Shown in pieces: positions 48,701 to 57,310 of a DNA stretch of 64,000 nt (positions are counted from its first letter, which is position 1; the number at the start of each line of letters is the position of its first letter). The DNA comes from Pseudomonas poae. Lineage in GTDB: Bacteria; Pseudomonadota; Gammaproteobacteria; Pseudomonadales; Pseudomonadaceae. The stretch lies in contig CP034537.1 of assembly GCA_004000515.1 (NCBI GenBank), positions 5,532,001 to 5,596,000 of the forward strand, given 5' to 3'. Made by a program: the position numbers and the translations under genes. The notes under the pieces are model-generated. The model searched no databases. It was not told where the DNA came from and was given only the letters and a program-made list of their open reading frames with translations.

Positions 48701-50409
48701 TCAGAAGCGCGTGTTGAGTTCCAGTTGCATCACATCCACTTCAAACGGCTGGCCGTACACTTCGGACGCACTCAACCAACGCGCACTGGCGTAGATGTTC
48801 TTGTCGATGCCGTAGTTGCCGCCGATGAAATAACCCTTGGAGTTGGTGCCACCCAAGTGAAACGAGGAGTCGTTGAAGCCGTCGGGCAAGGCGTCGGGTT
48901 GGATGTACTTGTAGCCGGCCAACACGTTCCAGTCGCCACGCTTGCGCATCTCCAGCGCACTGCCGAGGGTGAACGAAACCATCAGTGCATTGCCGCCACT
49001 TTCAAACTGGCCGCTGCTGTTGATGTTGGTGACGATCTCGCCCTGGCTGCGCCGCAGCATCTCGCCCTTGTCGTAGGCCAGGTTGCGGATGTAGTTGCCC
49101 TGGCTGCGCAGCTTGAAGTCGCCCGGCAACTCGCTGTCCCAGACCGCGTTGAGGTCCAGCACATTGAACTTGGAGGCCAGGCCCACGTATTGCGGCAGCG
49201 GGGTCTTTGCAGGGTCCGTCGGGTCCAGCGGAATATCGCGCAGCAGGAACACGGTGTTGCCCTTCTGCATAAAGGCCACCCGCGTGCCGTCGGTGTCGCA
49301 GCCGGCGGCGCCGGCCCACGGTTTGCAAGGGCTGGAGCGTTGGCCTTCGATATCCTTGAACTGGTAGTAGGCACCGGCGAGCTTGAGGCTGTTGCTGCGG
49401 TTGATCTTCCAGTCGGCGCCAATTTGCCCACCGAACAGCCATTTGGTCTCGCTGTCTTCCTTGTCGATGCCGTTGGTGCTGGCAGCGTCAGAGGTGTACT
49501 CCACCGGGAACGCGCCCAAGGTCCCGAACAGGCCCCACTCGTTGCTGAGCTTGTGGTTGAAGATCGCGGCCACACCGTCGAAGTTGAGGTCGTTGGAATA
49601 CATCATGTCGGTGGAATAGAACGGGTTGCCGATACGCCCGGCGGTCAGGGTCATGTAGTCGGTGGTTTTCCAGGTCAGGTAGCCCTGGTCCAGCCAGATA
49701 TCTTTTTGCCAAAACCGCCGCCCAACGTCTGGGTGGTGGACACCGGGTTGTTGTCGGAGCCGGTCCCTAGGCGAATGCCAGCGGTCCATTCCGGCGAAAT
49801 CACGGCCTTCATGCCCAGGCGGGCACGCAGGCGGAACAGGTTTTCCCGGTCCTCGCGGGTATTGATCATCGGCGGGAATTTGTAGTTGGAGCTTTTGTTG
49901 ACGTCATACGGGCCGGTGTCATTGACCTTGGCGTAGTCGGTGATCTGGTTGCTGTTGTTGCCCGAGAAATAACGCGACTCGTCGCGCAAACGGATATCGC
50001 CATCAAAGCTGATGCGCGAGATCCAGTCCGGGAACGTATTGGGCTGGGCCCAGTTTTCCTGCTTGGCGGTGTTCATCACTTCGGCTTTCACCTGATCGCG
50101 AATCTGGTCGCGCACCGCCTGCGGCACGTACTGCACACGCACATCACCTGGCGCTGTCGCGGGGCCTGCGGCGACCACTGGCGCGGCATTGGCCTGGCGT
50201 GCCTGCTGGGCTTCTTTCTCGGCCTGGGCGATCAGCCCGTTGGCGGTGTCCTGGGTCAATACACCTTGCTGCACCAACAGCCGGATCAGGTTGATGGTGA
50301 CGTTTTCCGAGGGGGCGACCGGGGCAGCTGCCGCCTGGCCAACCAGGGTCGCGATGACCATGCCAACCGCCAGGGTCAGTCGATTCACGGGGAAATCATG
50401 TGTACGCAA
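48701..50409 (-). CDS. Putative outer-membrane porin (Porin_5 type), one frame break
   Basis: Beta-barrel protein with signal MRTHDFPVNRLTLAVGMVIA ending near GQAAAA-PVAP. An N-terminal periplasmic helical region (LLVQQGVLTQDTANGLIAQA) precedes a barrel beginning at ISRISFDGDIRLRDESRYF and ending in VMQLELNTRF, with the C-terminal phenylalanine needed for Bam insertion. The frame breaks near 49712 between TLGGGF and FWQKDIWLDQGYL. Corrected length is about 568 residues. It probably provides the outer-membrane channel served by the adjacent TonB-ExbBD genes; the substrate is unknown. Confidence 0.85.
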
Positions 50410-50442
50410 CTCCTGTAGAAAATTGCCAAAAATAAGGTTCGA

Positions 50443-51144
50443 TCAATCCGGGCGACGGCCCTTGAGGGACAGGCGCACCGGCATGGTTACCGAGGCCGGC
50501 ACCCGCTGCGTGGCATGGGGCGCACGCAGCGCGGCCAACACCTGGGCATCGGTCTGGGCATCGCCGCTGGACTTGGCCAGCTCTGCCCGCGTGACCTGCC
50601 CCTCTGCGTTCAACCACAAGTCCGCCTGCACGGTGTAAGCCTTCTTGCGCAACTCCGGGTCTTCGCGCAGCAGGCGCTGGAACACCCCGGCCAGGTACTG
50701 CTTGTAGGTGCCAGCACCCAAGCCGCCACCACCGGAACCTGCCATGCCGCCGCCTTTGCCGGCGCCGATGTTGAAACCGTCGTTGCCAGACTGCGCATCG
50801 CCATCGATCTGCATCGGGTTGGCCAAGTCATCGGCGGGTGAAGGCGGCGCCTCTTCGGCCGGCTTGACCTCTTCCGGCTCGGGCGTAGGCACCGGCTCCG
50901 GGACTTTCTCCTCGACCTGGGGCTCGGGCTCCTTGGGTTTTTCCGGTGGGGGCGGCGGTGGCGGCAACGGAATAATCGTCGGCACCTTCGGCGCTTCGCG
51001 GCGTACACCACTCATGTCATTGGCCCACTGCCACAAGAACCAGGCCGCCACAGCGCCCAGCAAAAGGCCCGCGCCCCACTTCAACGGGCGCAACGGCGGC
51101 TTGTTCTTCACCGGCAACGGCGTGATCGGGATCTGTGCGGTCAT
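50443..51144 (-). CDS. tonB: TonB-family energy transducer
   Basis: Inner-membrane-anchored periplasmic protein of 233 residues. One transmembrane helix is at residues 20-42 (WGAGLLLGAVAAWFLWQWA), followed by a proline-rich spacer (IIPLPPPPPPPEKPKEPEPQ and further EP/PTPEP repeats), a Gly-rich hinge and a TonB C-terminal fold (YTVQADLWLNAEGQVTRAEL). It is the energy partner of the ExbD and ExbB genes that precede it on the minus strand. Confidence 0.9.
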   Translation of the reverse strand: MTAQIPITPLPVKNKPPLRPLKWGAGLLLGAVAAWFLWQWANDMSGVRREAPKVPTIIPLPPPPPPPEKPKEPEPQVEEKVPEPVPTPEPEEVKPAEEAPPSPADDLANPMQIDGDAQSGNDGFNIGAGKGGGMAGSGGGGLGAGTYKQYLAGVFQRLLREDPELRKKAYTVQADLWLNAEGQVTRAELAKSSGDAQTDAQVLAALRAPHATQRVPASVTMPVRLSLKGRRPD

Positions 51145-51147
51145 GGC

Positions 51148-51573
51148 TCAGCCCTGGCTCGGTTTGCCGGTGACCAGCCCGACCTGGGACAGCTCCAGCC
51201 GTCGCAGCAAGTCGAGCACTTCGATCACCTTCTGGTACTGCACCAACGCGTCACCGCGCACGATCACCGGGAAGTCCGGGTTCAGCGCTTTCTCAATACG
51301 CAGGCGCTCTTCCAGCTCGCCGAGGGTGACCGGGTAGGCATCCAGGAACACCTGGCCGCCATCGTTGACGGAGATGGCCTTGGTCTTGGCCTCCGACAGC
51401 GACACCGAGGCACTGGCCTTGGGCAGATGAATCTGAATGCCCGATACCTGGGCAGTGGCGGTGAGGATGAACATCACCAGTACCACCATCAGCACGTCCA
51501 CCAGGGGCGTGATGTTGATGCTGTCGACGGCGGCATCATCGTCATCGTCGTGGGAGGCGTTTACGGAAGCCAT
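51148..51573 (-). CDS. exbD: ExbD-type biopolymer transport protein
   Basis: A 141-residue protein with a single N-terminal helix DVLMVVLVMFILTATAQVSG that contains the essential aspartate just before it (ITPLVDVLMV), then a periplasmic domain (AISVNDGGQVFLDAYPVTLG). Partner of ExbB in using proton motive force for TonB. It starts 12 bp after the exbB gene ends and abuts tonB. Confidence 0.93.
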   Translation of the reverse strand: MASVNASHDDDDDAAVDSINITPLVDVLMVVLVMFILTATAQVSGIQIHLPKASASVSLSEAKTKAISVNDGGQVFLDAYPVTLGELEERLRIEKALNPDFPVIVRGDALVQYQKVIEVLDLLRRLELSQVGLVTGKPSQG

Positions 51574-51584
51574 GCTGATTCTCC

Positions 51585-53384
51585 TCAGGCCGGAACGGCA
51601 GCGTGATGCTCGCGACGGTGCGCCGCTTCACTGGACTGGCTCTCGCCGTGCATCTCCGCCAGGCGGGTGATGAACTCGTCGACGAACACCCGCATGTCGG
51701 CGCTGACTTCCTTGTTGCGCGTGATCAGGCGGTTGTAGCCAAACAGCGCCGGAATCGCGACGAACAGGCCCATGGCCGTGGCCAGCAAGGCCGCCGCCAT
51801 ACCCGGGGCAATCGCGTTGATGTTCACGTCACCGGCCATGGCCGTGCCGAGGAACACCACCATGATCCCCAGCACCGTCCCGAGCAGGCCGATATACGGG
51901 CCGCCGGCGATGGCGTTGGACAGGGTCGAAAGCTTGGAGCTCAGTTGCTGGTTTTCACGGGTACGCACGCCGTCCATGGAGCAACGGATGGCTTCGATGG
52001 TCGCAGCCGAGACCGACGAGGTGTCGGCGCCTTGGGCGCGACGGGTGCGGATCTCCTTGACCGCCACCAGGTACAGGCGCCACAGCGAAGAGTGGGTCAG
52101 GCGCTCACTCAGTTGGGCGTCATCGGCATACATTTCCAGGCGGGTGCCGATCTGCGCGAAGTGCTCGCGAAACACCTCGTTGGCGCTGCTCACACGGCTG
52201 ACCTGACGGTTCTTGCGCAGCATGATGACCCACGACTGGAACATCATCGCCACCAGCACCAGGATGATCACCCAGGCATCCACCGGCACGGCGTTGAGCA
52301 AGAAGCCAAGGCTGCCGAAACCGAAGCCCGACTGCTCTTCATCCACACCGTAGGCCACCAGTTTTGACTCGGCGCCCTGTGCACTGGCATCGGCCAGCAG
52401 CAGCGTGGCCGGGCGTGCCACCTGGACAGGCGCAGCTCATCGATGGCACCGGCGAATGGCTGATGCGTGCTGCCCGCGTCGGGCAGGTCTGCACCCAGGG
52501 CCAGTTGAGTATTGAATGCCGGCATCGCCACAGCGAGGTTGGCGGTTTCACGACCATTCACATACAGCGTGACTTTTTTCACCCTCGGCGGTGAACGCCA
52601 GGTGCTGCCATTGGCCGGGGTTCAGCGGTTGGCTCGAGACGGCGCGCTGGCCGTCGATTTCCACAAACGGCGTGCCCTGGTTCAACCCCAACAGCAGGCT
52701 GTGAGGGCCGTCGCGACGGGCCAATACCACTTGCTCGCCACTGGCCTGGTCCAGACGCAGCCAGGCGCTAAAAGTGAATGCATCAGCGGCGGCGTGTTGC
52801 AGCGACGGGCTGGCCGGCAACATCAGCGGTTGGCCGCTGAACTGCAGGGCGCGACCGATCACACCGTCGATGCTTGCGCCGGTGGCATTGAGCGCGGTGT
52901 TGGCGTAGGCCGTGGTGTCCCGTGGCGGCGTGCCGTTGGCACCGTCAAAGTGATAAAGCGCGGTGTAGCTCGGGTCGAACGTCAGCTGGCCGTTACCGGT
53001 GGCCGGGGCCTTCTGGTTGCCGTAGTACATCCACAGTTCCTGGCGTTGGCCGCCTTCGACCTTGGGCACATCCACCCAGATCAACGCCATGCCCATCAAC
53101 GGGTCGAAGCTTTCGATCTGGTGGTTGAACACGGTCTTGTCATCGGCGCTGACAAAGCGCAAATCAGCGCCGTCGTCTTTCACACCGTCAAAGGTGAAGT
53201 TGCCGGTGTGCAGGCGCACCAGCAGCGCGGTGCGGCCCAGGGCCTGGTTGATCGCGGCGCCTTGGGCGGTGGTGTCCACGGTGATCTGCTTGCGGTAATG
53301 CCAGTCGTCCTGCCACCAGGCATGGGCGGTGGCCGGGAGCGCGAAGCCCAGGCAGATCAACAGGCTCAGGAATAGGCGTTGCAT
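51585..53384 (-). CDS. exbB: DUF2341/LamG-containing MotA/TolQ/ExbB proton channel, two frame breaks
   Basis: An unusual ExbB with a large periplasmic front part. The signal peptide is MQRLFLSLLICLGFALPATA. DUF2341 is seen around QDDWHYRKQITVDTTAQGAA and FVSADDKTVFNHQIESFDPL, then a LamG/concanavalin-like domain (YHFDGANGTPP, LMLPASPSLQHAAADAFTFS, SRQ-like sugar-fold strands). After two breaks, near 52577 and 52422, comes the ExbB part with three helices (AWVIILVLVAMMFQSWVIML, GPYIGLLGTVLGIMVVFL, MAAALLATAMGLFVAIPALF). The corrected protein is about 600 residues. Homologues sit beside PdtB-type transporters. Confidence 0.87.
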
Positions 53385-53408
53385 GGGTGAAATCTCCGAA
53401 AGAAAAAG

Positions 53409-54992
53409 TCAGAAAGTCGCCTGCACACTGAAGTGCAGTCGCGAGTCCTGTTTCTGGGTGTTCGGTCCATCGAGCAGCGGGTAGCCCCAATCCAGGCTGC
53501 CGGACAACCATTTGCTCAAACTGGCGCGGGTGCCGAGGCCGACACTGGCCAGGCTGTATTCGTCTTCTTGCTCGGGCAGTGGGTCGTGCAGACGCAGGCG
53601 CGCACCTTCGGCGAACGCATAAAAGCGCCACTCCTTCACGTAACTGCCCAGGTACTTGGCCAGCGACGGCGTACGCAGTTCCTGGGAGAGCAAGTAGCCC
53701 TCGTCACCGGTGCTCTCCGCCGCCAGGTAGCCGCGTACCGAGGTGGCGCCGCCCGCGGAATATTGCTCGTTGGACACCAGTGGTCCCGAGGCCAGCTGGA
53801 ACGCTGTTTTGGTTGCCGACTGCCAATCGTTGGCAAAGGTGTAGGTGTAATTCAGGTCGCCCTTGAGCACCGCAAAACTGGCGCTGGCTTTGTAGCGCTT
53901 GTAGTCGAACTCTTCGGCGTCGCTGCCGTAGCCAAAGAAGGCGCGGGTGCCTACCACCAGGTTCAGGCCCAGGCCCAACTGGGATTGCTCGGTGTAGCGA
54001 TAGCCGTTGTAGCCGAGGGTGAACGGTGCGTATTTGAGAGGCACCTGGTCACTGCTGGAGCCGAATTTCATCTCTTCATCGAAGTCTTTGAAGTCGATGC
54101 CTAATGAGAACGAATTGGCCCAGGCTTCGGTGGCCGGCAGGCTGTAGATCGCCGACACGCCGTAGGAATGGCCCTTGCCCAACACGTTGCTGCCACCGAG
54201 GGTGGCGATGTTGCTGTCGGACTGGTAGCCGGAGAACTGCAAGGTCCAGCGCTCATCCAGCGGCGCACTGTAGGAGCCCGACCAGACCTTGGCGTTGTTG
54301 CTGTCCTGGGGCGCCGTGAAATAGGTCAGGGAAATGCTGTGGCCCAGTTGCCAGAGGTTGTCGTAGCCCAGGGTTGCGACCGAGCGCAGCTCTTTGGTGT
54401 CGGCACTGTAGTCGTTGTTCAGACCGAGGCTAGCGTGCCAGGGGTTCTGGTCTTCCACCTGCAAGTCCACGTCCATGGTGCCGGGGCGCTGGCCTTCTCG
54501 CACCAGCGGCGTGACTTGGCGACCGGCACCGCGATTGAGCCCGGCGAGCTGGGTTTGCACCGTGGTGAAATCCGGTACCGCGCCCTCCTTGAGCCCCGGT
54601 ACTTCATCGCGAATTTCTACCGGCGAGTAATGCTTGGCACCCACCACACGCACCCGGCCGACCTTGGTTTCGCTGACCTGCAGGTAGACGATGCCGTCAT
54701 CGACCTTCTGCTCCGGCAACTCGACAAACACCGACTGGTAGCCACGCGCCTGGTAGATCTTTTGCAGTGCGTCACGGGCACCCTCGATATCATCCAAGGT
54801 CTTTTGCGGGCCGAGAAACGGGTACACCGCTTCTTCAATCGCCGCCGCATCGAGCACGGTATTGCCGCGCACGAAGTACTCATTGACGTCTACCCGGCGT
54901 GCCGCAACGGCCTCTTCCGCCAACGCGGGTTGAGCCAAGGCCCCCAGCGTCAGGCAGCACAGCGCCAGCGTTGACTTGAACAGATGCTCCAC
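53409..54992 (-). CDS. pdtB: Two-partner secretion outer-membrane transporter (FhaC/ShlB, PdtB-like)
   Basis: TpsB Omp85-superfamily pore that exports the hemagglutinin-like partner at 62543-64000. I chose the GTG at 54992 (VEHLFKSTLALCCLTLGALA) because an AGGGGG element precedes it; an ATG at 55025 is possible. After the signal come two POTRA domains (NEYFVRGNTVLDAAAIEEAV and TKVGRVRVVGAKHYSPVEIR) and a 16-strand barrel with the VRGY tetrad in GGATSVRGYLAAES (loop L6). It ends SRLHFSVQATF with terminal phenylalanine. Intact; about 527 residues. Confidence 0.92.
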   Translation of the reverse strand: MEHLFKSTLALCCLTLGALAQPALAEEAVAARRVDVNEYFVRGNTVLDAAAIEEAVYPFLGPQKTLDDIEGARDALQKIYQARGYQSVFVELPEQKVDDGIVYLQVSETKVGRVRVVGAKHYSPVEIRDEVPGLKEGAVPDFTTVQTQLAGLNRGAGRQVTPLVREGQRPGTMDVDLQVEDQNPWHASLGLNNDYSADTKELRSVATLGYDNLWQLGHSISLTYFTAPQDSNNAKVWSGSYSAPLDERWTLQFSGYQSDSNIATLGGSNVLGKGHSYGVSAIYSLPATEAWANSFSLGIDFKDFDEEMKFGSSSDQVPLKYAPFTLGYNGYRYTEQSQLGLGLNLVVGTRAFFGYGSDAEEFDYKRYKASASFAVLKGDLNYTYTFANDWQSATKTAFQLASGPLVSNEQYSAGGATSVRGYLAAESTGDEGYLLSQELRTPSLAKYLGSYVKEWRFYAFAEGARLRLHDPLPEQEDEYSLASVGLGTRASLSKWLSGSLDWGYPLLDGPNTQKQDSRLHFSVQATF

Positions 54993-55051
54993 ACCGCCCC
55001 CTGATTCTCTAAGTTTTTGCGCCATCGCCGTTTGTACGGCGTTTGGCCTGC

Positions 55052-55654
55052 TCAATTGTTGGTGGTCGAAAGATGGCTGTGCCGGGCCAGCCAGGTATGC
55101 AGCAAGGCGAAGTTCAGCGAGAACTCCGGCATGTGCAGCAAGGCGCCACAAAACACTTCACCGATGATTTTCTGGATGAGTTGCACCGCACGCGGGTTGT
55201 TCAGCAGCGTGGCGATGTCGCGGGTCAGCAGGTGGGTGCTCCAGACCTTCTGGTTGAGGTCCAGGCCGACGAACCAGCGGAACAACAGGTTGTAGTTGAG
55301 CTGTTCGTGCAGTTGCTGTTCGCTGGGTACGGAATACAGCAGTTGCAGCAGCAGGATGTGCACCAGAGTGTGCGGCGCAATCGACATGCCCGGTTCGGCC
55401 AGTAGCGCGTCGCGATGTTGGTCGATGACCTCGTCGATCTGCGGGCGCAACAACACCAGCGAATGGCCTGCGGGGATGTAGTTGGAGACTTCCTTGAGGG
55501 CGCCTTGCCAGTCTTCCTGGGAGACGATCCATACCCACGGCGCGCCGTAGCGGTACACCGAAACCGGCTTTTTGCGCGCGGCTTCGACGATCTTCGACAG
55601 GCGCTGGTCGAGCTCCTGCATGCCGACTTTCGAGTAACGTTCCATAGTTCCCAT
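55052..55654 (-). CDS. phdA: PhdA-like protein: Phd-type N-terminus joined to an IS5-type DUF772 segment
   Basis: A 200-residue protein starting MGTMERYSKVGMQELDQRLS at 55654, chosen for the AGGAG 8 bp upstream. Residues 10-50 resemble Phd/YefM antitoxins (KIVEAARKKPVSVYRYGAPW, VWIVSQEDW). Residues about 90-150 match the N-terminal DUF772 domain of IS5/IS1182 transposases (PHTLVHILLLQLLYSVPSEQ, NYNLLFRWFVGLDLNQKVW). The homologue PA0691 sits at the same place beside pdtB in P. aeruginosa and has been named PhdA with a reported role in biofilm cell survival. No catalytic transposase residues are present. Confidence 0.82.
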   Translation of the reverse strand: MGTMERYSKVGMQELDQRLSKIVEAARKKPVSVYRYGAPWVWIVSQEDWQGALKEVSNYIPAGHSLVLLRPQIDEVIDQHRDALLAEPGMSIAPHTLVHILLLQLLYSVPSEQQLHEQLNYNLLFRWFVGLDLNQKVWSTHLLTRDIATLLNNPRAVQLIQKIIGEVFCGALLHMPEFSLNFALLHTWLARHSHLSTTNN

Positions 55655-55802
55655 ATGCCCCACTCCTGGCGTCCTGCTGACGGCTTTGGAGACGACTTTT
55701 GATCGTGTCCAGCGCGTTACATAGGGGAGACGGGGTGGCTGGGAGCTACCGAACTTTTGTCATGAAAGCTTCATTTTTTGACTGGGGGGACTTTTTTGGG
55801 GG

Positions 55803-56095
55803 CATATCCGTTATTTAGGTAACGGCTGCCTATGGTTCCGCTCTTACAGCGGCTCACTTTTGAAAAGCGCAAAAGTAAGCAAACGCTTCGCCCCACCACT
55901 CGGTGTCTCGCCTAGGCTCGACATGCCCTCACTCCGGCTTGAATCCGTGGGCCGCCGCCACGCGCCATCCATGGCGCGGGCGGCTAACCCGGCGTCCTGC
56001 CGGGTTACCCACGGATTCAAGCCTGCGTTCGGCCAGCGTGGTTTAACGGGGCGCCTAAGATCAAGATCAAGATCAAGATCAAGATCAAGATCAAA
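55803..56095 (+). repeat. Left arm of a 0.9-kb imperfect palindromic repeat element
   Basis: The outermost 26 bp (55803-55828), with core CCGTTATTTAGGTAACGG, match the inverse complement of 56663-56688 exactly. Similarity continues inward for about 290 bp: GCTCACTTTTGAAAAG, CTCGCCTAGGCTCG, the inner hairpin AACCCGGCGTCCTGCCGGGTT, and ACGGGGCGC. No transposase gene is present. The element occupies the 1.04-kb gene-free stretch between phdA and the Lrp gene. Frames reading through it are treated as noncoding. Confidence 0.8.
56057..56092. repeat. Six tandem copies of the hexamer AAGATC
   Basis: The hexamer AAGATC is repeated six times without a mismatch at the inner end of the left palindrome arm. 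The right arm has only one GATC at the matching place (CTAGATCAAAAGC mirrored), so the copy number differs between arms, as expected of a slippage-prone microsatellite. Confidence 0.9.
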
Positions 56096-56144
56096 AACAG
56101 AGCCAGAGCAGACCGCTGTCTCCCTGACAAATGGAGATCCAAAT

Positions 56145-56232
56145 GTGGGAGCGGGCTTGCTCGCGAATGCAGTGTGTCAGTCAACAAATTCATTGGCTGA
56201 TCCACCGCATTCGCGAGCAAGCCCGCTCCCAC
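56145..56232. repeat. REPIN, family A, inside the palindromic element
   Basis: GTGGGAGCGGGCTTGCTCGC and its inverted copy flank a short loop in the spacer between the two arms of the 55803-56688 palindrome. Confidence 0.9.
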
Positions 56233-56278
56233 ATTTTGACCGTGTCCGGCTTCCTTACCCTGTGAAATCTGCTTTTCT

Positions 56279-56362
56279 GTGGGAGCTGGCTTGCCTGCGA
56301 TGGCATCAACCGGGTATGCCTGATGTACCGAGTTGCCTGCATCGCAGGCAAGCCAGCTCCAC
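56279..56362. repeat. REPIN, family B, inside the palindromic element
   Basis: GTGGGAGCTGGCTTGCCTGC and its inverted copy, the right end one C short (CCAGCTCCAC). It is the second of two REPINs, of different families, in the spacer between the palindrome arms, 46 bp after the first. Confidence 0.88.
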
Positions 56363-56397
56363 ATTAAAGCTCCGTACCACTGACAATCTCGGTCGGC

Positions 56398-56688
56398 TCT
56401 AAGGCCGCCGCGCTCTTGCTTTTGATCTAGAAGCGCCCCGTCAAACACGCTGGCCGAACGCAGGCTTTGGAGCGTGGGTAACCCGGCAGGACGCCGGGTT
56501 AGCCGCGCTGGGCCAAGGATGGCCCATCGCGGCGGCCCACGCTCCAAAGCCTTCGTTCGGGCACACCGAGCCTAGGCGAGGTGCCGAGTGTTGGGGCAAG
56601 AGCCCTTTGGTTACTTTGGGGCTCTTTTCCAAAGTGACCCGCCGTAAGGGCGGAACCCATATCAGCCGTTACCTAAATAACGGATATG
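56398..56688 (-). repeat. Right arm of the 0.9-kb palindromic repeat element
   Basis: Inverted copy of the left arm, ending with the exact 26-bp terminal match at 56663-56688. It carries the same inner hairpin (AACCCGGCAGGACGCCGGGTT on the plus strand) and the CCTAGGCGAGGTGCCGAGTG segment. Only 7 bp separate it from the stop codon of the Lrp gene, so it may also terminate that transcript. Confidence 0.8.
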
Positions 56689-56695
56689 TACACCG

Positions 56696-57164
56696 TCACC
56701 CCCCATACAAAGGCAACTCATAAGACTTCTTAACCGTCCTAACCACCAACGTCGACGAATAAGTACGAATCGGAATCTCCCGATAAGTCTCCAGAAACCG
56801 ATAGATGTAATCGGTGTACTCCGTGGCATCCCTGAACTTGGCAACCATCACAAAATCGAACTCCCCGTCATCAGGTAGCAGTCCTGGATCTCCGGGTGGC
56901 TGGCGAGGATGTGTTGCATCTTGCGGTCAATCCCGTTGCTGTCCTTGTCCAGCTTGATCAAAAAAAACGCGGTCACCTGGATGCCCAACTTGTGCTCATC
57001 CAATACCGCAACCTTGGCCTTGATAATCCCCACGCTTTCCATACGGCGGATGCGTCGGTAACAACTGGTGGACGACAACCCTACGCTGTCGCTCAACAAG
57101 TCCAGGCTCTGGCCGCAATCCTTTGCAGCCTGCCCAGAATTTTCAGATCCATGGCGTCTGTCAT
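56696..57164 (-). CDS. Lrp/AsnC-family transcriptional regulator, two frame breaks
   Basis: Regulator beginning MTDAMDLKILGRLQ at 57164. The HTH is LDLLSDSVGLSSTSCYRRIR, followed by the RAM domain (LGIQVTAFFLIKLDKDSNG, HPEIQDCYLMTG, then DFVMVAKFRDATEYTDYIYR). The frame breaks near 57118 (A run one short) and near 56867 (five G read as four). Corrected length is about 156 residues, ending SYELPLYGG. It is divergent from the tyrosinase operon by 146 bp and is the likely regulator of it. Confidence 0.85.
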
Positions 57165-57310
57165 CGGTTGAAAATCGTCCTTGAAAATTGCAATGAATCC
57201 GTCGCGAAGACGGGCCAATTTGCACAAATCCTGCGCAGTGGCTCCTTAACATCGATTCAGCTTAGCAGCCCAGCCAACACCTGCCCCCAGGGCGGCATGA
57301 GAGGGATCTT

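Noticed and set aside
56057..56092. CRISPR-like repeat array
   Set aside because: The repeats are 6-bp units in direct tandem with no spacers, so this is a microsatellite.
55860..56547. Long frames within the palindromic repeat (for example 55860-56402 plus and 56017-56547 minus)
   Set aside because: They read through inverted repeat arms, the AAGATC microsatellite and two REPINs, and give low-complexity proteins (SRSRSR-type) without any family feature.
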